From contig JAFPWG010000014.1 in NCBI GenBank assembly GCA_017395045.1, positions 95,481 through 159,480 on the forward strand: a DNA stretch of 64,000 nt, given 5' to 3'. Positions 55,269 through 62,806 of the stretch are shown in pieces. The DNA comes from Bacteroidales bacterium. Lineage in GTDB: Bacteria; Bacteroidota; Bacteroidia; Bacteroidales; UBA932. The notes beneath the pieces are model-generated. The model worked only from the letters and a program-made list of their open reading frames with translations, was not told the origin of the DNA and made no database searches. Each line of letters begins with the position of its first letter. Positions within the stretch are counted from its first letter, which is position 1. The translations under genes and the position numbers were made by a program.

Positions 55269-58130
55269 ATGATGAAACGAATCGGTGTTTTTTCATTTTT
55301 GTTTGTATTTGCTTCTTATCTAACATTTGGTCAGGGACTGGCCGTGAAGAAGGACTCGGATGTTTCTGATGAAACGCTTCGTAATGCCGAAGAGTGGTAT
55401 CAGAAGAAAAATAGGTCCAAAAAGAAAGTATTGTATATGACTTCCGACGGAGCCCCGCTCCAGATCGAGTCCGTATTCGTCAAGGAGAACGAAGTCGATA
55501 AGAAGGGAAGAGGTACGATTACTTTTAAGGATAATATCGAAGAGATACCTTCCGGATTCTTTAAAAATCAAACGAAACTGCTTGCCGTCGTCCTTCCCGA
55601 CTCGACGCCGACAATAGCAGCGGAGGCATTCATGGGTTGCTCCCGGTTAACTTATGTCAATCTGCCGGATGTGTTGGCTGAAATCGGCAACTCTGCATTT
55701 GAAGGATGCAGCAGTCTATGTGATTTGCAGATTCCAGCATCCTTGAAGGCGATAGGGGAAAGGGCATTTTCCAATTGCAAGTCTTTCAAGCAGTTTCAGA
55801 TTCCTGATGGCTTTATCTCCCTTTCTCCTGGTATTTTTGAGGGCTGTTCATCACTCAGCGATATCTCGATTCCGGAGAGTATCAAGGAAATTGGGGCTAA
55901 TGCATTTAAGGATTGTAGGATGTTAGGATCTGTTTCACTTCCCAAGGGTTTGACATCGTTGGGGGAAGCAGCATTTCAGAATTGTGCCCATCTCGCCGAA
56001 GTGACCATTCCTTCTGGTCTGGAATCCATACGGAAATACACCTTCAGCGGATGCAAAGACTTATCGGCCGTTGCATTGAACGATAAGCTCAAAGCAATTG
56101 AGGATTATGCTTTTGCAAACACCTCGTCTTTATCTGGAATCAAGTTCCCAGAAACGCTTGAGCGTTTGGAAAAAGGAGCGTTTGAGAATTCTGGAATATC
56201 TTCCGTCAGATTTCCTTCTCGATTGTCTTCTTTGGGAGAAAAAGCATTTGCAGGTTGTAAATTTTCCAGCATTGACATCCCGGCAACTTTGAACAGTGTT
56301 GCGGCTGATGCATTCGATTTTGCAAAAGCAACCAGTGTTTCCCTTTTATACCCTCAGCATGAGAATCTGCTTCGTGCTTTAAGCGGGGAGGAAGTTCCTT
56401 TACAGGTAAAGATTATGGATGGCACGGATGTCATCAAAAAGGAGGCATTCATGGGGTTGGGCGGTCTGCATTCCATATCTATTCCCGCCTCCGTGCGAAG
56501 AATTGAAGACGGAGGGTTCTATAGTTGCATGGGATTGACAACCGTTGAACTGAACGAGGGTTTGGAATATATTGGCAGCGGAGCTTTTAGCGAGGATCCT
56601 ATCACGTCGATTACGATTCCCAACTCAGTAACGACCATTGGATCATTTGCTTTTCATCGGTGTTCTGAATTGACCAAGGTCCAATTATCCAATCGCTTGA
56701 AGGTCATTCCTGAAGGTGCATTCGAAGAGTGTTTTTCCATGAAAGCCATTACTCTTCCCAATGGACTCGAAGAGATAGGTGATACGGCGTTTTCCCTTAC
56801 AGGGATTACCGGGATCATTCTTCCGGACTCGATAAAAAAGATCGGTCTTGAAGCATTTGCCGGGTGCTCCGATTTGAGGCAGATCAACCTCCCTTCTTCG
56901 ATTTCTTCGCTTGGTGAAGGTGCTTTTACCGGAGCGGGTCTTTATTCAGTAACGATTCCGGAGTCTATTACCCGGATTCCCGATAGGCTGTTTGATGGTT
57001 GTGAGAATCTTGAGTCTGTCACGCTTCCTTCGACGTTGGTTTCAATCGGGACGAATGCTTTTAGACACAGTCCCCAGTTGAGGGGCTTCGTCGCACCTGC
57101 CGGCCTTTCTTCGATCGGCAGCTCTGCATTTGAAGGCTGTAAGACGCTCATTGAAGTAAAATTCAATGACGGCCTTTATTATATAAATGACCGTGCTTTT
57201 TGCGATACCGGCATCAGGTCGTTGGTCATCCCTGCAGGAGTTCATCAGATTGGTTCTTCCGCCTTTGAAGATTGTGACTATTTGACAACTGTCCAGTTCA
57301 TGTCGGATGACTGTTCGATAGGAAAGGACGCTTTCAAGGCTTGCCCGGCTCTGGGCAAGATTGATTTGCCAAAACAATTGACAGAGATTCCTTCCAACCT
57401 GTTTGAGTCGTGTACGGGTTTGAAGTCCATAACGATTCCTGCGTCTGTTATCCGGATTGGATCCGATGCTTTCAAGAATTCCGGCTTGACAGCGGTAACC
57501 GTCCCTGCCTCCGTTCAGGAAATCGGGGATGCTTTCGCCAACTGTGGCAGTTTGCAGACCGCTAGCATTCCCTTCGGCCTGAAGGAGAGTTCGGGCAACT
57601 TTAGCAGTTCTACGACAGTCATTGTCAGGGATCCCTCCACCGCGGCAGAAAAAGAGTTGCTTCGGCAGCAGAAGGATGCGCAGAAGGCATTAGAGGAAAG
57701 GCAGAAACAAGAGAGGTTACTGGCCGAAAAGCAGGCGAAGGAAGAGGCGGCAGCTCGCGCTGCCGCAGCGACCCAGGCATTTACTGTCGAGTCTTTCTAT
57801 GGAACATACCATGTGGAGGACGATTATCATAACACAGTGTTTATCCTTAAACCCCAAAGTGAAAACGAATGGAGAAAGTATGGAGAGGACAGAAGCGATA
57901 ACTTGCGTTCTAAAGATTTCACGGGTAAATATGTCCGCGTTGACTCTCAATTACTTAGATGGACTTGGGACTTGAGTAAGGGTTTTGCCAGAGTTGAGTT
58001 TTACGGTTACACCATTTCTGAGAGGTACATCGTCGATTTAAGGGGAGGGAAGGTGTACTACAGTTGGGGGAATTATCTTGATAAAGAGAATGGTCACTCA
58101 TTTACAAAGGAGGCCGCGACAGAATGGTAG
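55269..58130 (+). CDS. BspA-type leucine-rich-repeat exported protein
   Basis: A 953-residue exported protein. Signal peptide at residues 1-22 (ends FGQ), then a short N-terminal domain, then roughly two dozen LRR_5 repeats of about 23 residues from about 100 to 780 (pattern IPxSxxxIGxxAFxxCxxLxxV). BspA-like repeats mediate adhesion to host or matrix proteins. After the repeats come a charged coiled coil (about 790-840, KELLRQQKDAQKALEERQK) and a ~115-residue beta-rich C-terminal domain (SFYGTYHVEDDYHNTVF and so on) that I do not recognise. No lipobox and no obvious type IX sorting tail. AT-richer than the housekeeping genes, consistent with transfer or different selection. Confidence 0.88.
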   Translation: MMKRIGVFSFLFVFASYLTFGQGLAVKKDSDVSDETLRNAEEWYQKKNRSKKKVLYMTSDGAPLQIESVFVKENEVDKKGRGTITFKDNIEEIPSGFFKNQTKLLAVVLPDSTPTIAAEAFMGCSRLTYVNLPDVLAEIGNSAFEGCSSLCDLQIPASLKAIGERAFSNCKSFKQFQIPDGFISLSPGIFEGCSSLSDISIPESIKEIGANAFKDCRMLGSVSLPKGLTSLGEAAFQNCAHLAEVTIPSGLESIRKYTFSGCKDLSAVALNDKLKAIEDYAFANTSSLSGIKFPETLERLEKGAFENSGISSVRFPSRLSSLGEKAFAGCKFSSIDIPATLNSVAADAFDFAKATSVSLLYPQHENLLRALSGEEVPLQVKIMDGTDVIKKEAFMGLGGLHSISIPASVRRIEDGGFYSCMGLTTVELNEGLEYIGSGAFSEDPITSITIPNSVTTIGSFAFHRCSELTKVQLSNRLKVIPEGAFEECFSMKAITLPNGLEEIGDTAFSLTGITGIILPDSIKKIGLEAFAGCSDLRQINLPSSISSLGEGAFTGAGLYSVTIPESITRIPDRLFDGCENLESVTLPSTLVSIGTNAFRHSPQLRGFVAPAGLSSIGSSAFEGCKTLIEVKFNDGLYYINDRAFCDTGIRSLVIPAGVHQIGSSAFEDCDYLTTVQFMSDDCSIGKDAFKACPALGKIDLPKQLTEIPSNLFESCTGLKSITIPASVIRIGSDAFKNSGLTAVTVPASVQEIGDAFANCGSLQTASIPFGLKESSGNFSSSTTVIVRDPSTAAEKELLRQQKDAQKALEERQKQERLLAEKQAKEEAAARAAAATQAFTVESFYGTYHVEDDYHNTVFILKPQSENEWRKYGEDRSDNLRSKDFTGKYVRVDSQLLRWTWDLSKGFARVEFYGYTISERYIVDLRGGKVYYSWGNYLDKENGHSFTKEAATEW

Positions 58131-58173
58131 TAAGTTTTAGATTATGAGTCAGCCTCGTTTTTTATCCACGAGG

Positions 58174-58290
58174 GCACAACGCGCTATACGTCCCAAATCT
58201 CGGGACGTATAGCGCGTTTTAGGCCTGTTTTTGACATATACGTCCCAATTTCAGGGACGTATAGCGCACGAGGGTTATCGGAAGAAATAG
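58174..58290. repeat. Twin-palindrome repeat, copy A
   Basis: Two hairpins. A1 is a perfect 17-bp stem (58178-58194 with 58202-58218; core GCGCTATACGTCCC) with a seven-base loop. A2 is a 10-bp stem TATACGTCCC / GGGACGTATA (58237-58246 with 58254-58263). The 89-base core (58181-58269) differs from copy B (62092-62180) at three positions, and weaker similarity extends to about 58290. No transposase gene is next to it. Confidence 0.9.
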
Positions 58291-58460
58291 GGAAAGCGTC
58301 ATATGGATAATCTCATCAAGACTGCCCCCTGTTTTCCCCTTTTCATCAATAAACAGAGTGCAGACTGCGGAATATCCAATTCGTCTGCAATGCTTCCAGA
58401 CGCTGCGATTGTACTCCAACCTGATAGATCTTTGTTATTTGTTAATCCGAGTGTATTTTC

Positions 58461-58468
58461 TATCTTTG
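58461..58468 (+). promoter_or_regulatory. -7 promoter box TATCTTTG of the fimbrillin-like lipoprotein unit
   Basis: Matches TAnnTTTG, 59 bases before the small frame at 58528 and 165 before the lipoprotein ATG. Confidence 0.5.
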
Positions 58469-58527
58469 TGATAACCTATTATTCAAGGCACTTCGTGAGC
58501 AATCAAGATCACATCAAAAGGCTCTAT

Positions 58528-58647
58528 ATGCCTCCCGGACTAGTCGTTCGGGAACTGATTCTCGAACTCTTCTGCTCGAGCGGAACGATAGACGGGTATG
58601 ATTATCAGGACGATTATGATTGGGGAGACGGTAATGGAGAAGGGTAG
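58528..58647 (+). CDS. Possible 39-residue peptide with one copy of the downstream repeat motif
   Basis: A small frame (MPPGLVVRELILELFCS and on) whose last residues SGTIDGYDYQDDYDW match the pattern S-G-x-I-D-x3-Y-x-D-D-x2-W found at the C-terminus of the next gene (SGDIDRQGYGDDNSW). Its end overlaps the lipoprotein start by 14 bases. It could be a genuine peptide or the 3' remnant of a paralogous lipoprotein gene; a GTG at 58495 would lengthen it by 11 residues. The same frame is open back to 58303, but the promoter lies inside that stretch. Confidence 0.4.
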   Translation: MPPGLVVRELILELFCSSGTIDGYDYQDDYDWGDGNGEG

Positions 58648-59680
58648 TCATATTTTTTTGCGAGTCATCTGCTTGAGCTTTGTACTCCTTCTTGGCTTCT
58701 TCCTGGGCTGTTCCGACCGGATAGACGTTCCAGTGGTGAAGACATATCAGGCCTATATCTCGAATTCCGTGCGGACAAGCATGGAGGATAATGGTGATGT
58801 GTCTTGGACGCAGGGCGACAACATTTGGTATTTCTGCCAGGATGGAGGCGAGTTGCGCAATTACGTGACAGAGGAAGGCGGAGCAAAGATCGATATTCCA
58901 TTGATTATCGCTCCGGATGCGACTTATGTCACAGCCATCTATGGTACCTCTATTATTTCGAACCATACTGGGGAAACCTTGAGTTTGGGCAACGTCGTTA
59001 AACCGGTTCAGGACGGTTCTTTTTTCGACGGGCATGTTGCCGTTGCCAGGCTGACCGATGTGGACGGTCCGACACTCCGTTTCCATAATCTGGTCAGTTA
59101 CATTATCTTCTCGACAGAATTGACCGGTATCGACCATGTCGTTTTCTCGGCAAGCGATGATACGTCCTTGCACTCCGATGGCAACGTCGATGTCCGTTTC
59201 GAAGACGATATCCCTGTTCCGTCCCTCAGTGGAAACGGGAAGAACAGTATCCGTATTAACCTCCATGGGGCCGGCACTTATTGCATAGCAGTGTTACCGG
59301 TCTCACTTTGTGAAGGCTTTACCCTCTTTTGTTACGATAGTGAGGAGAAACTGGTTGGAACGGCAACCGGCAGGAATGCCCTGGCTGTCCACAGAGGCTC
59401 CATCATAAGGTTGGGGAGGATAGACTCCCATCTTGTCGATGGGAATGGTATCCATCTCGGCGGTTACGATGACGACCATTCGTGGGACTATTCCGGCAAC
59501 ACGAACGGCGATATCGGTTTGGGCGGTTATCTGGATGATGTGAATTGGGGATCAGCCGGGAACAATCAGGGCTCATTTGGGATTGGTTGGTTCAGTGAGG
59601 ATTACAATTGGGATGACGGTCAGACTACAAGCGGGGACATTGATCGTCAAGGATACGGCGACGATAATAGTTGGAATTGA
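58634..59680 (+). CDS. Fimbrillin-like lipoprotein with C-terminal 21-residue repeats
   Basis: A 348-residue lipoprotein: signal with lipobox GFFLGC (lipid cysteine about residue 22). Residues ~30-265 have the layout of Bacteroidales fimbrillin-type proteins (SVRTSMEDNGDVSWTQGDNIWYF, then beta-rich segments). Residues 276-348 are 3.5 tandem repeats of exactly 21 residues, starting at 276, 297, 318 and 339, each with G-x-[YF]-x-[DE]-D-x2-W (GGYDDDHSW, GGYLDDVNW, GWFSEDYNW, QGYGDDNSW). The chosen ATG (58634) gives a proper signal; a longer frame begins at 58598. Followed after 22 bases by a related lipoprotein gene. Confidence 0.8.
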   Translation: MEKGSHIFLRVICLSFVLLLGFFLGCSDRIDVPVVKTYQAYISNSVRTSMEDNGDVSWTQGDNIWYFCQDGGELRNYVTEEGGAKIDIPLIIAPDATYVTAIYGTSIISNHTGETLSLGNVVKPVQDGSFFDGHVAVARLTDVDGPTLRFHNLVSYIIFSTELTGIDHVVFSASDDTSLHSDGNVDVRFEDDIPVPSLSGNGKNSIRINLHGAGTYCIAVLPVSLCEGFTLFCYDSEEKLVGTATGRNALAVHRGSIIRLGRIDSHLVDGNGIHLGGYDDDHSWDYSGNTNGDIGLGGYLDDVNWGSAGNNQGSFGIGWFSEDYNWDDGQTTSGDIDRQGYGDDNSWN

Positions 59681-59702
59681 AACAAGTATAAATCAGATAG
59701 TT

Positions 59703-61025
59703 ATGAGACAGTATCTCAGTGCAGCGGTTAAGATTGCAGCGTTCTTATTAGCCCTCTCGGCCTGCTCGAAAATCGAGAACGAACCGATTGCTGATGAACC
59801 TGCGAAAGGAACGTGCAAGATGTTTTTCGAAGGGAGGGTAGCCGGCTATGACAACACTGTCCTCCGTGACGGTATTTCGACTAAGGCGGCGTCTTCTTGG
59901 CAGGATGGAGATAAGGTGTACATTGTCTTTTACAAGGGAACGGAAATCGTTGTTGGCGAAGCACAGTACAGTGTAGCTGATGGATGGACGATTACTTTCG
60001 ACGGAGATCTCTCGGAAGGGAAGTCGTTGAAGTGCGAGGTCCGTTTCTTTGTTAATCCGACTTTTGCAAATGCTTACACCGTGAATCTCAATCCTCATAG
60101 CGAAATCTATGAGGATGTCAATGCGGAATATGATTATACCGGAGGCAACCTTCGAGTATCGGCTTCCTTGGTTCCAAAGGTCGGCCGGATTCGTTTTACA
60201 GGGAATGATGGTGAGATGATCTTCATTTCCGGTATAGAGACTTATTCGAATTATGCTCCGGCGACGAATTCTTTCTCATCAACCAAGGGCATGTTTCGTG
60301 AAACCATTGGAAGCGATGGAAGTACAGTGTATATCTATGGGTTTTGTTCCTATGCTGACCGGAAAGTCGGTGTTGTTGGAAGTGACTGTGCTTATACCAA
60401 GTATTTTGCAGAATCCATTTTTAAACAAGGAGAGAGCGGTTATATGGCTATCCCGACCACCAGCGCCCACAACGGTTGGAAGAGTGGCTTTTACGTCACT
60501 CTCGGAGATGTAGAATTTAAGATGATTGCTGTCCCAGGGTATGAGGGAGGCTTCTACCTTATTGGAGAGACGGAGGTAACGAATGCTATATACAATATGT
60601 CGTCATCAGTCAGTAATCCAATGACTCCGAAATCATTTTCATATAGCTCTGATTGCACGAGCTACATTTCCCGGATTAATTATGCAACGAATTTGAATTT
60701 CTATGTCCCTGATTTGTCCGAATGGCAATTTGCAGCAAAAGGAGGAGTGCATTCCCAGGGATATACTTATTCGGGTAGCGATAATCCTAATGACGTTGCC
60801 TGGTATTATGGTAATTCAGGGAATGCCCTTCATCCCGTTAAGCAACTGGCGCCTAACGAATTGGGTCTTTATGACATGAGTGGTAATATCTCGGAATGGA
60901 TCAACGAGAATGGTAATTGGTCTCTCTGTGGCGGTGATTATCGTAGTTATGAAAAAGATATAACTGTAACCAGCAATGGATTCTTTTACCAGTATGGCCT
61001 CCGTTTGGCTTTGAAGTGTGAGTAG
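59703..61025 (+). CDS. Fimbrillin-like lipoprotein fused to a formylglycine-generating-enzyme-like domain
   Basis: A 440-residue lipoprotein with signal and lipobox LALSAC. The N-terminal ~260 residues resemble fimbrillin-type domains (CKMFFEGRVAGYDNT, STKAASSWQDGDKVYIVFYK). The C-terminal ~165 residues have FGE/SUMF1 features: FYLIGETEVTNAIY, VPDLSEWQFAAKGG, ELGLYDMSGNISEW and a terminal GLRLALK. In FGE-type domains of this sort the enzyme function is often lost and the fold serves binding; I see no certain catalytic cysteine pair. Probably one transcript with the preceding gene. The frame upstream of the ATG belongs to the previous gene region and is not used. Confidence 0.75.
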   Translation: MRQYLSAAVKIAAFLLALSACSKIENEPIADEPAKGTCKMFFEGRVAGYDNTVLRDGISTKAASSWQDGDKVYIVFYKGTEIVVGEAQYSVADGWTITFDGDLSEGKSLKCEVRFFVNPTFANAYTVNLNPHSEIYEDVNAEYDYTGGNLRVSASLVPKVGRIRFTGNDGEMIFISGIETYSNYAPATNSFSSTKGMFRETIGSDGSTVYIYGFCSYADRKVGVVGSDCAYTKYFAESIFKQGESGYMAIPTTSAHNGWKSGFYVTLGDVEFKMIAVPGYEGGFYLIGETEVTNAIYNMSSSVSNPMTPKSFSYSSDCTSYISRINYATNLNFYVPDLSEWQFAAKGGVHSQGYTYSGSDNPNDVAWYYGNSGNALHPVKQLAPNELGLYDMSGNISEWINENGNWSLCGGDYRSYEKDITVTSNGFFYQYGLRLALKCE

Positions 61026-61115
61026 GCTTTTCTTTGAGGAATAGTTTTAACGGCTTCGTTTTGAACAACTCATTCGGGTTCCGGCCTGAGTTTCATTGTC
61101 GGTTATCCTCTGATT

Positions 61116-61241
61116 ATGTGGATCGGCGGCAAACTGGATTCGTGGGTGGATGCACTTCTGTGGGTGGGGGTAGGTCTAATCGTTTCCGTTGTGATGGTTT
61201 TTTTCTATGTCCTGGGTTCAAAGATTCCCAAGAAGGATTAG
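61116..61241 (+). CDS. Tiny membrane protein, possibly 5'-truncated
   Basis: A 41-residue frame (MWIGGKLDSWVD and on) with one strong membrane helix (about residues 13-35) and a basic tail. The same frame is open upstream and encodes another hydrophobic stretch (GLSFIVGYPLI) but without a plausible ATG, so the gene may have lost its 5' end. No family recognised. A different frame over the same bases (61034-61261) gives no membrane pattern. Confidence 0.4.
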   Translation: MWIGGKLDSWVDALLWVGVGLIVSVVMVFFYVLGSKIPKKD

Positions 61242-61250
61242 TATTGGATT

Positions 61251-61541
61251 ATGCAGTTTGAAATCCTTTTATTACTGATTAAGATATCGCTTGTTTTGGC
61301 CGTTCTTCTGGTCGTCTTCGGTATTATTCTTCTTTTTACCAAAGACGATAGCCGAATTGCCGGGTATAAGTCGGTGGTTAAAATCTGTCTGGGGACGCTT
61401 TGCTCAATTCTTTGTATCCTCTGGGTCATCCAATTGTTCTGGGGAGGCGGATGGAGGACGATGCATTTACTGTTTTTTCTCATCAGTACATCGATAGCAA
61501 TCGGATGCTTTATTTCTCTCCGGCGGAATATAAACAAGTAA
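61251..61541 (+). CDS. Small three-helix membrane protein
   Basis: A 96-residue hydrophobic protein with three predicted membrane helices (about residues 5-28, 43-62 and 70-88). No motif recognised. It lies nine bases after the previous tiny membrane gene and could belong with it. It ends just before a long hairpin (61559-61612). Confidence 0.6.
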   Translation: MQFEILLLLIKISLVLAVLLVVFGIILLFTKDDSRIAGYKSVVKICLGTLCSILCILWVIQLFWGGGWRTMHLLFFLISTSIAIGCFISLRRNINK

Positions 61542-61548
61542 GAAATAG

Positions 61549-61830
61549 ATGAGGAATAAAAAAGAACCGCTACCCAAATCTTCCTTCATGTTGGGCCCAA
61601 GCGGTTCTTTTTCATTGTACCACCCTTTGGCCATATCCCAGGCTATCTTCGCCTCCGATATGACCACCTACTACTGCCATACCCTCGAAGAAGCCTTGAG
61701 ACGAGCCAAAGCAGCCGGGAGAAGACCAGGTTATTGGTATGGTGGGATAACGTTGAAGTCCGGAAAGAGGGGGTTCGCCATCTATCGGGATGGGAAAGTG
61801 ATTGAGCAGTATTCGGTTATTGGGAGATAA
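61549..61830 (+). CDS. Hypothetical small protein whose 5' end lies in a hairpin
   Basis: The 93-codon frame starts at 61549, but its first 20 codons run through a 13-bp-stem hairpin that looks like a terminator. A second in-frame ATG at 61660 (MTTYYCHTLEEALRRAK), preceded by a promoter-like TATCTTCG, would give a 56-residue basic protein. The C-terminal part (GRRPGYWYGGITLKSGKRGFAIYRDGK) is short and beta-rich. No family recognised; start uncertain. Confidence 0.45.
   Translation: MRNKKEPLPKSSFMLGPSGSFSLYHPLAISQAIFASDMTTYYCHTLEEALRRAKAAGRRPGYWYGGITLKSGKRGFAIYRDGKVIEQYSVIGR
61559..61612 (+). terminator. Long hairpin, probable terminator of the small membrane genes
   Basis: Outer 13-bp stem AAAAAGAACCGCT / AGCGGTTCTTTTT with an inner CCCAA/TTGGG stem, T-rich on the 3' side. 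It overlaps the start of the 93-codon frame. Confidence 0.6.
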
Positions 61831-61864
61831 TCTCTATATTTAGGTCGATAAATTGGAATATGAA

Positions 61865-62056
61865 ATGAAGAATTACGTCATTGAAGCCCTTGTATCCGGG
61901 GTGCTTTATTGTATTGGCATCCTCGTTATAGATGCCATTTCCGGATCGTTCAAATCCTTTGGATTCTACCTATTATCCTCCATCATCTTCGGGCTGTTAT
62001 ACTCCTTGGTGATGGGATTGTTCCGTAAGATAACCAGCAAGAAGAAAGTCAAGTAG
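61865..62056 (+). CDS. Small two-helix membrane protein
   Basis: A 63-residue protein with two predicted membrane helices (about residues 8-26 and 33-52) and a lysine-rich tail. A TTG four codons upstream is in frame. A weak promoter-like TATATTTA lies about 25 bases upstream. No family recognised. It ends 28 bases before repeat copy B. Confidence 0.5.
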   Translation: MKNYVIEALVSGVLYCIGILVIDAISGSFKSFGFYLLSSIIFGLLYSLVMGLFRKITSKKKVK

Positions 62057-62084
62057 GTTAAAAAGAACTGCGGCCGGGAGTGCT

Positions 62085-62201
62085 GCACAGTGCGCTATAC
62101 GTCCCAAATCTTGGGACGTATAGCGCGTTTCAGGCCTGTTTTTGACATATACGTCCCAGTTTCAGGGACGTATAGCGCACCATGGCTATCGAGAGCAATG
62201 G
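62085..62201. repeat. Twin-palindrome repeat, copy B
   Basis: Same structure and orientation as copy A. B1 is a 14-bp stem GCGCTATACGTCCC (62092-62105 with 62113-62126); B2 is a 10-bp stem (62148-62157 with 62165-62174). The 3.9-kb segment between the copies holds the lipoprotein and small membrane genes. Confidence 0.9.
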
Positions 62202-62602
62202 GGGACCATAATGAATAGCGCCCCAGAATGCTTTCTGAGGCGCTTGGAGGGTGCTTGGTGCAAGGCAGAGTTGAACCGCCTGATGCCTTGGATTGAGAAG
62301 ATATGGGCGTTACGTCGGTACTTCCCAGAACCATCCAATTTATCGAGGATTTCGGTGCCATGTAACGGGCGGGATGATAGTTGAGGCATCTCCCCGGGGA
62401 AAGTGTATCTATACCGCCCCCTACCTCCCTATTCTCAATAACTTGCGGAAGTATCTTCCCTCGTTCTATCGGGGTATCCGGTCAGTAAGACCAGCAGGTT
62501 TAGGTCTGTTAGGCGTGTTGGATGGAGTCCGGCTCGTGAAATCCGTAATTTCCCTTTACTATTTCTTCCAATCCTACTATTTATAAGAAAATCAAATTCA
62601 CT
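62202..62602. other. Non-coding stretch before the Rep-like element
   Basis: No convincing gene. A hairpin AGCGCC-c-CAGAA / TTCTG-a-GGCGCT lies at 62217-62244 with a four-base loop and no T-run. Short frames occur on both strands (for example 62211-62384 plus) but have no recognisable product. It could hold the origin or attachment region of the adjacent element; nothing in the sequence proves it. Confidence 0.4.
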
Positions 62603-62806
62603 ATGGAGTATAAAAGACAATATCGAGACCTCCCAGATGAGGTCAAACAGAAAATCAGTGCCTCCACGAAAGGCAGAGCGAAATCCTATGACCACAAGCA
62701 GCACATCAGTCAAGGAATGAAGAAATACTGGTCCAGCGTTCCCAGCAGGGACAGGAACCAAAAGAATAATGAAGTCGAACCTTTAACCACAGATGGCAGC
62801 ATGTAA
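62603..62806 (+). CDS. NUMOD3-like small basic protein
   Basis: A 67-residue basic protein. The segment VKQKISASTKGRAKSYDHKQHISQGMKKYW has the look of the NUMOD3 DNA-binding motif (S-x-x-S-x-A-x-K-G ... HK-x-x-IS-x-x-M-K-x-Y-W). The last 14 bases overlap the Rep-like gene, so the two are coupled. A DNA-binding or accessory replication role is inferred from context. Confidence 0.55.
   Translation: MEYKRQYRDLPDEVKQKISASTKGRAKSYDHKQHISQGMKKYWSSVPSRDRNQKNNEVEPLTTDGSM

Noticed and set aside
61034-61261. 75-codon plus-strand frame
   Set aside because: The alternative frame at 61116-61241 encodes a clear membrane helix and a basic tail; this one has neither and runs into the next gene.
58174-62201. 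The island between twin-palindrome repeats as a composite transposon
   Set aside because: No transposase or insertion-sequence end is present in either repeat; the repeats are about 100 bases with hairpins only.
62211-62384. 57-codon frame after repeat copy B
   Set aside because: Begins at a hairpin, has no recognisable product, and competing frames exist on the other strand.
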